From: Flavobacteriia bacterium | Lineage (GTDB): Bacteria; Bacteroidota; Bacteroidia; Flavobacteriales; Flavobacteriaceae | DNA length: 7,950 nt | Direction: 5' to 3' | Assembly (NCBI GenBank): GCA_018500075.1 | Contig: JAHBAN010000213.1 | Location: forward strand, 1 to 7,950 | Shown: positions 6,142 to 7,950 of the stretch, in pieces | Numbering within the stretch: the stretch's first letter is position 1 | Layout of the letters: every line of letters begins with the position of its first letter | Position numbers and translations under genes: made by a program | Notes under the pieces: generated by a model | What the model saw: the letters and a program-made list of their open reading frames with translations, nothing else | Databases searched by the model: none | What the model was told of the DNA's origin: nothing

Positions 6142-6164
6142 GCCCCACAACAAAGGAAAATCCA

Positions 6165-6752
6165 ATGCGCAAAGCCACCGTCTCCCGCAGCACCAGCGAA
6201 ACCAAAATCACCGTCGAGCTTACACTCGATGGCACAGGCCGCTATGACAACCAGACAGGCGTTGGCTTTTTTGATCATATGCTCGATCAGCTCGCCCGCC
6301 ACGCGATGATGGATATGACAGTGCGCTGCGAGGGCGATTTGCATATTGATGATCACCACAGCGTTGAGGATGTTGGGATCGCACTCGGCCAAGCACTGGC
6401 GCAAGCCTTTGATAACAAAGCAGGAATAAACCGTTACGGGTCTTGCCTCCTGCCGATGGATGACGCCCTTGTGCGCGCCGCCCTCGACATTTCGGGCCGC
6501 CCTTTCCTCGTGTGGAATGTCGATATCCCCACGGCCAAGATCGGCACATTCGACACAGAGCTGGTGCGTGAATTTTTCCAGGCCTTCAGCACCCACGCAG
6601 GCCTTACCCTTCACATTGACGCCTTGCATGGCTTCAACGCCCACCACATCGTCGAAGCCGCCTTCAAAGCCGTTGCGCGCGCCCTGCGCGTGGCCCTCGA
6701 AGCCGATCCGCGCGCCGCGGGCGCTATCCCTTCGACAAAAGGCACGCTCTAA
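6165..6752 (+). CDS. hisB: imidazoleglycerol-phosphate dehydratase
   Basis: The 195-residue enzyme dehydrates imidazole-glycerol phosphate to imidazole-acetol phosphate, the sixth step of histidine synthesis in the usual scheme, in the cytoplasm as a manganese-dependent 24-mer. The metal and catalytic motifs are present: FFDHML (35-40), DDHHSVED (62-69), LDISGRP (107-113), NAHHIVEAAFKA (158-169) and the C-terminal AIPSTKGTL (187-195). The two His-His-x-x-Glu motifs (H64/H65/E68 and H160/H161/E164) are the expected metal ligands from the duplicated fold. Its length is that of the monofunctional enzyme; it lacks the histidinol-phosphatase half fused in E. coli. The start is supported by AAAGGA (6152-6157) 7 nt upstream. 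hisH begins 3 bp after its stop, so the two are co-transcribed and probably translationally coupled. Confidence 0.98.
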   Translation: MRKATVSRSTSETKITVELTLDGTGRYDNQTGVGFFDHMLDQLARHAMMDMTVRCEGDLHIDDHHSVEDVGIALGQALAQAFDNKAGINRYGSCLLPMDDALVRAALDISGRPFLVWNVDIPTAKIGTFDTELVREFFQAFSTHAGLTLHIDALHGFNAHHIVEAAFKAVARALRVALEADPRAAGAIPSTKGTL

Positions 6753-6755
6753 ACC

Positions 6756-7394
6756 ATGCTGACAGCCATCGTTGATTATGACAGCGGCAACTTGCACTCC
6801 GCCCACAAGGCGTTCGAGCGCATGGCCCGTGAGACGAACGCGGGCGATGTGATCGTGACCTCAGATCCGGAGACTGTGCTCAAAGCCGACAGGGTCGTCC
6901 TGCCCGGCGCCGGGGCCTTTCCCGCCTGTCGCAAGGCGCTGTTTGACCATAAAGGCATTTTCGAAGCCATCGAGGAGGTGGTTCTCCAGCGCGCGCGCCC
7001 CTTCATGGGGATTTGTATCGGGATGCAGATGCTCGCAACCCGCGGGTTAGAATACGAAGACACCCCCGGCTTTGACTGGATCAAAGGCAGCGTCCGTAAA
7101 ATCACCCCGACAGAGGCCGCCCTGCGCGTGCCTCACATGGGCTGGAATACGCTGGAAATCGAGCATGAACACCCGCTGTTTTCCGGCGTAACATCCGGAA
7201 AACATTGCTATTTTGTCCACTCCTACCATTTTGAAGTCGACAACCTGTCAGAGCGCCTCGCCAGCACAGATCACGGCGGAAAAATCACCGCCGTGGTTGG
7301 CCGAGACACCCTTGTCGGCGTTCAGTTTCACCCCGAGAAAAGTCAAGACACCGGCCTCAGGATGATCGCCAATTTTCTTACATGGCGGCCCTGA
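6756..7394 (+). CDS. hisH: imidazole glycerol phosphate synthase, glutamine amidotransferase subunit
   Basis: The 212-residue class I glutaminase releases ammonia from glutamine and passes it to HisF, which makes imidazole-glycerol phosphate (the HisB substrate) and AICAR. The catalytic triad is readable: nucleophile C87 in MGICIGMQM, and H192 with E194 in GVQFHPEKS. Other family marks are DYDSGNLHSAHKAF at the N-terminus, VLPGAGAF (48-55) forming the oxyanion region, and VPHMGWN (125-131) and YFVHSY (152-157), which belong to the HisF-facing side. The length is normal. The gene is 3 bp downstream of hisB and has only a weak, distant AAAAGG (6737-6742), which suggests coupling to hisB translation. 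The partner hisF and hisA are not in the window. Confidence 0.98.
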   Translation: MLTAIVDYDSGNLHSAHKAFERMARETNAGDVIVTSDPETVLKADRVVLPGAGAFPACRKALFDHKGIFEAIEEVVLQRARPFMGICIGMQMLATRGLEYEDTPGFDWIKGSVRKITPTEAALRVPHMGWNTLEIEHEHPLFSGVTSGKHCYFVHSYHFEVDNLSERLASTDHGGKITAVVGRDTLVGVQFHPEKSQDTGLRMIANFLTWRP

Positions 7395-7421
7395 TTGCAG
7401 GCTCTGCTGACCGGCCCTGGA

Positions 7422-7436
7422 TGACAGGCCCTGTCA
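7422..7436. repeat. 15-bp palindrome between the convergent hisH and DUF2147 genes
   Basis: TGACAGG (7422-7428) and CCTGTCA (7430-7436) are exact reverse complements around a central C, and the right arm includes the stop codon of the minus-strand gene. As RNA it could form only about 5 pairs with a 5-nt loop and has no T-run, so it is at most a weak bidirectional terminator. The 39-bp gap between hisH and the opposite gene holds nothing else. Confidence 0.35.
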
Positions 7437-7820
7437 GTTGACTTTGGTCCACTTCTGACTGGCACAAAACAGCCCACCCGCAACACAGCCCTTCAGGGTC
7501 AGGTTCTTGCCACTGACCTGCATTTTGCCGATGTATATCTTGTCGTTGGCAGGGCGCCAGACTTCGCCCTCATAAGCGCCGTTGCCTTTGGGGCGCATCG
7601 CGCGCACAATCTGCTTGCCTTTGTTGGGCGAGGTATATTCGCCATCCTCATTGAACGATTTCATAATCGTGCCACAGACATTCTCCCCACAAGGGCTGAT
7701 CTGGACATGGGCATAGGCCCCATCGTCAACTTCCGTTTTCCACACTCCAAGCGCAGGATCAGCCAGAGCCGCCCCCGCCGCAAACAAGCCGGCACCCGCC
7801 AAAATAAGAACATTTCTCAT
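7434..7820 (-). CDS. secreted DUF2147 family protein
   Basis: The 128-residue precursor starts with a typical signal peptide: basic MRN, a hydrophobic stretch (VLILAGAGLFAAGAA) and an ALA cleavage site after residue 20, so the mature protein of about 108 residues should be periplasmic. The mature part opens with DPALGVWKTEVDDG, continues with HVQISPCGENVCGTI, and ends with the WRPANDKIYIGKMQ and LKGCVAGGLFCASQKWTKV strands, which fit DUF2147, a small beta-rich family of unknown function. Four cysteines (44, 49, 112, 119) could form two disulfides. I chose the start at 7820 because GGGAGG (complement of 7828-7833) sits 7 nt upstream and the signal peptide begins here; the frame stays open further upstream without meaning. 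It converges with hisH, and nothing ties it to histidine synthesis. Confidence 0.88.
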   Translation of the reverse strand: MRNVLILAGAGLFAAGAALADPALGVWKTEVDDGAYAHVQISPCGENVCGTIMKSFNEDGEYTSPNKGKQIVRAMRPKGNGAYEGEVWRPANDKIYIGKMQVSGKNLTLKGCVAGGLFCASQKWTKVN

Positions 7821-7950
7821 AGTACGACCTCCCAATCTGCTCCGATCTTGAGCGCGTCCAGCGATTCCAAGCAAGCATGACTTGAGGTCACATTGCATTT
7901 CGTGCGCACCCGTGCATAAAGCCCTCATTGCTTTTTGACAGGACACAAAC
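7821..7950. other. upstream region of the DUF2147 gene, to the window edge
   Basis: There is no gene in these 130 bp. A 13-bp near-palindrome, TGACTTGAGGTCA (7878-7890), has TGAC and GTCA arms and could be an operator for the minus-strand gene or for a gene beyond the edge. I find no convincing -35/-10 pair on either strand. Confidence 0.4.

Noticed and set aside
6025..6164. A histidine attenuator (leader peptide with His codons) before hisB
   Set aside because: The leader downstream of the TATAAG element is only about 17 nt, with no short frame rich in His codons and no terminator hairpin.

Overview
The window looks like ordinary core chromosome from a high-GC alphaproteobacterium, most likely Rhodobacterales (Roseobacter/Paracoccaceae type). 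The reasons are the strong G/C bias at third codon positions, a single-chain pyruvate carboxylase of the Rhizobium type, a hisB-hisH pair separated from the other his genes, a stand-alone Lrp/AsnC-type ligand-binding protein, and GC-rich hairpins in the intergenic gaps. The taxonomic placement is inferred from protein character and layout, not from a search.

Layout, left to right. Positions 1-646 hold the C-terminal part of an FMN-dependent alpha-hydroxy-acid dehydrogenase (L-lactate dehydrogenase-like), cut by the window edge. A 305-bp gap follows, with three GC-rich hairpins and then an AT-rich patch containing a perfect 8+8 inverted repeat, a good operator candidate. Positions 952-4395 encode a complete pyruvate carboxylase with biotin carboxylase, carboxyltransferase and biotin carrier parts in one chain. 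Lactate oxidation yields pyruvate and pyruvate carboxylase turns it into oxaloacetate, so the two neighbours fit together metabolically, although their spacing suggests separate transcription.

Positions 4396-5050 (655 bp) have no convincing gene. They begin with a 10-bp and a nearly perfect 22-bp hairpin, and near the right end hold a TTTTGCAAAA palindrome and three GTGCAC boxes spaced exactly 11 bp apart. Then come a small membrane protein of the MAPEG family (5051-5434), a complete tRNA-Gly(GCC) with encoded CCA (5519-5593), and its hairpin terminator.

On the minus strand at 5785-6024 lies a 79-residue protein consisting only of the Lrp/AsnC effector-binding (RAM) domain. Divergent from it is hisB-hisH (6165-7394), for histidine biosynthesis, with 3 bp between the genes and a TATAAG -10 element upstream. 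Convergent with hisH is a small secreted DUF2147 protein (7434-7820, minus). The last 130 bp are its upstream region.

I see no mobile element, CRISPR array, phage gene, toxin-antitoxin pair or defence system. The most interesting material is non-coding: the candidate operator ahead of pyc, the 11-bp-phased GTGCAC boxes ahead of the MAPEG gene, and the large hairpins after pyc.
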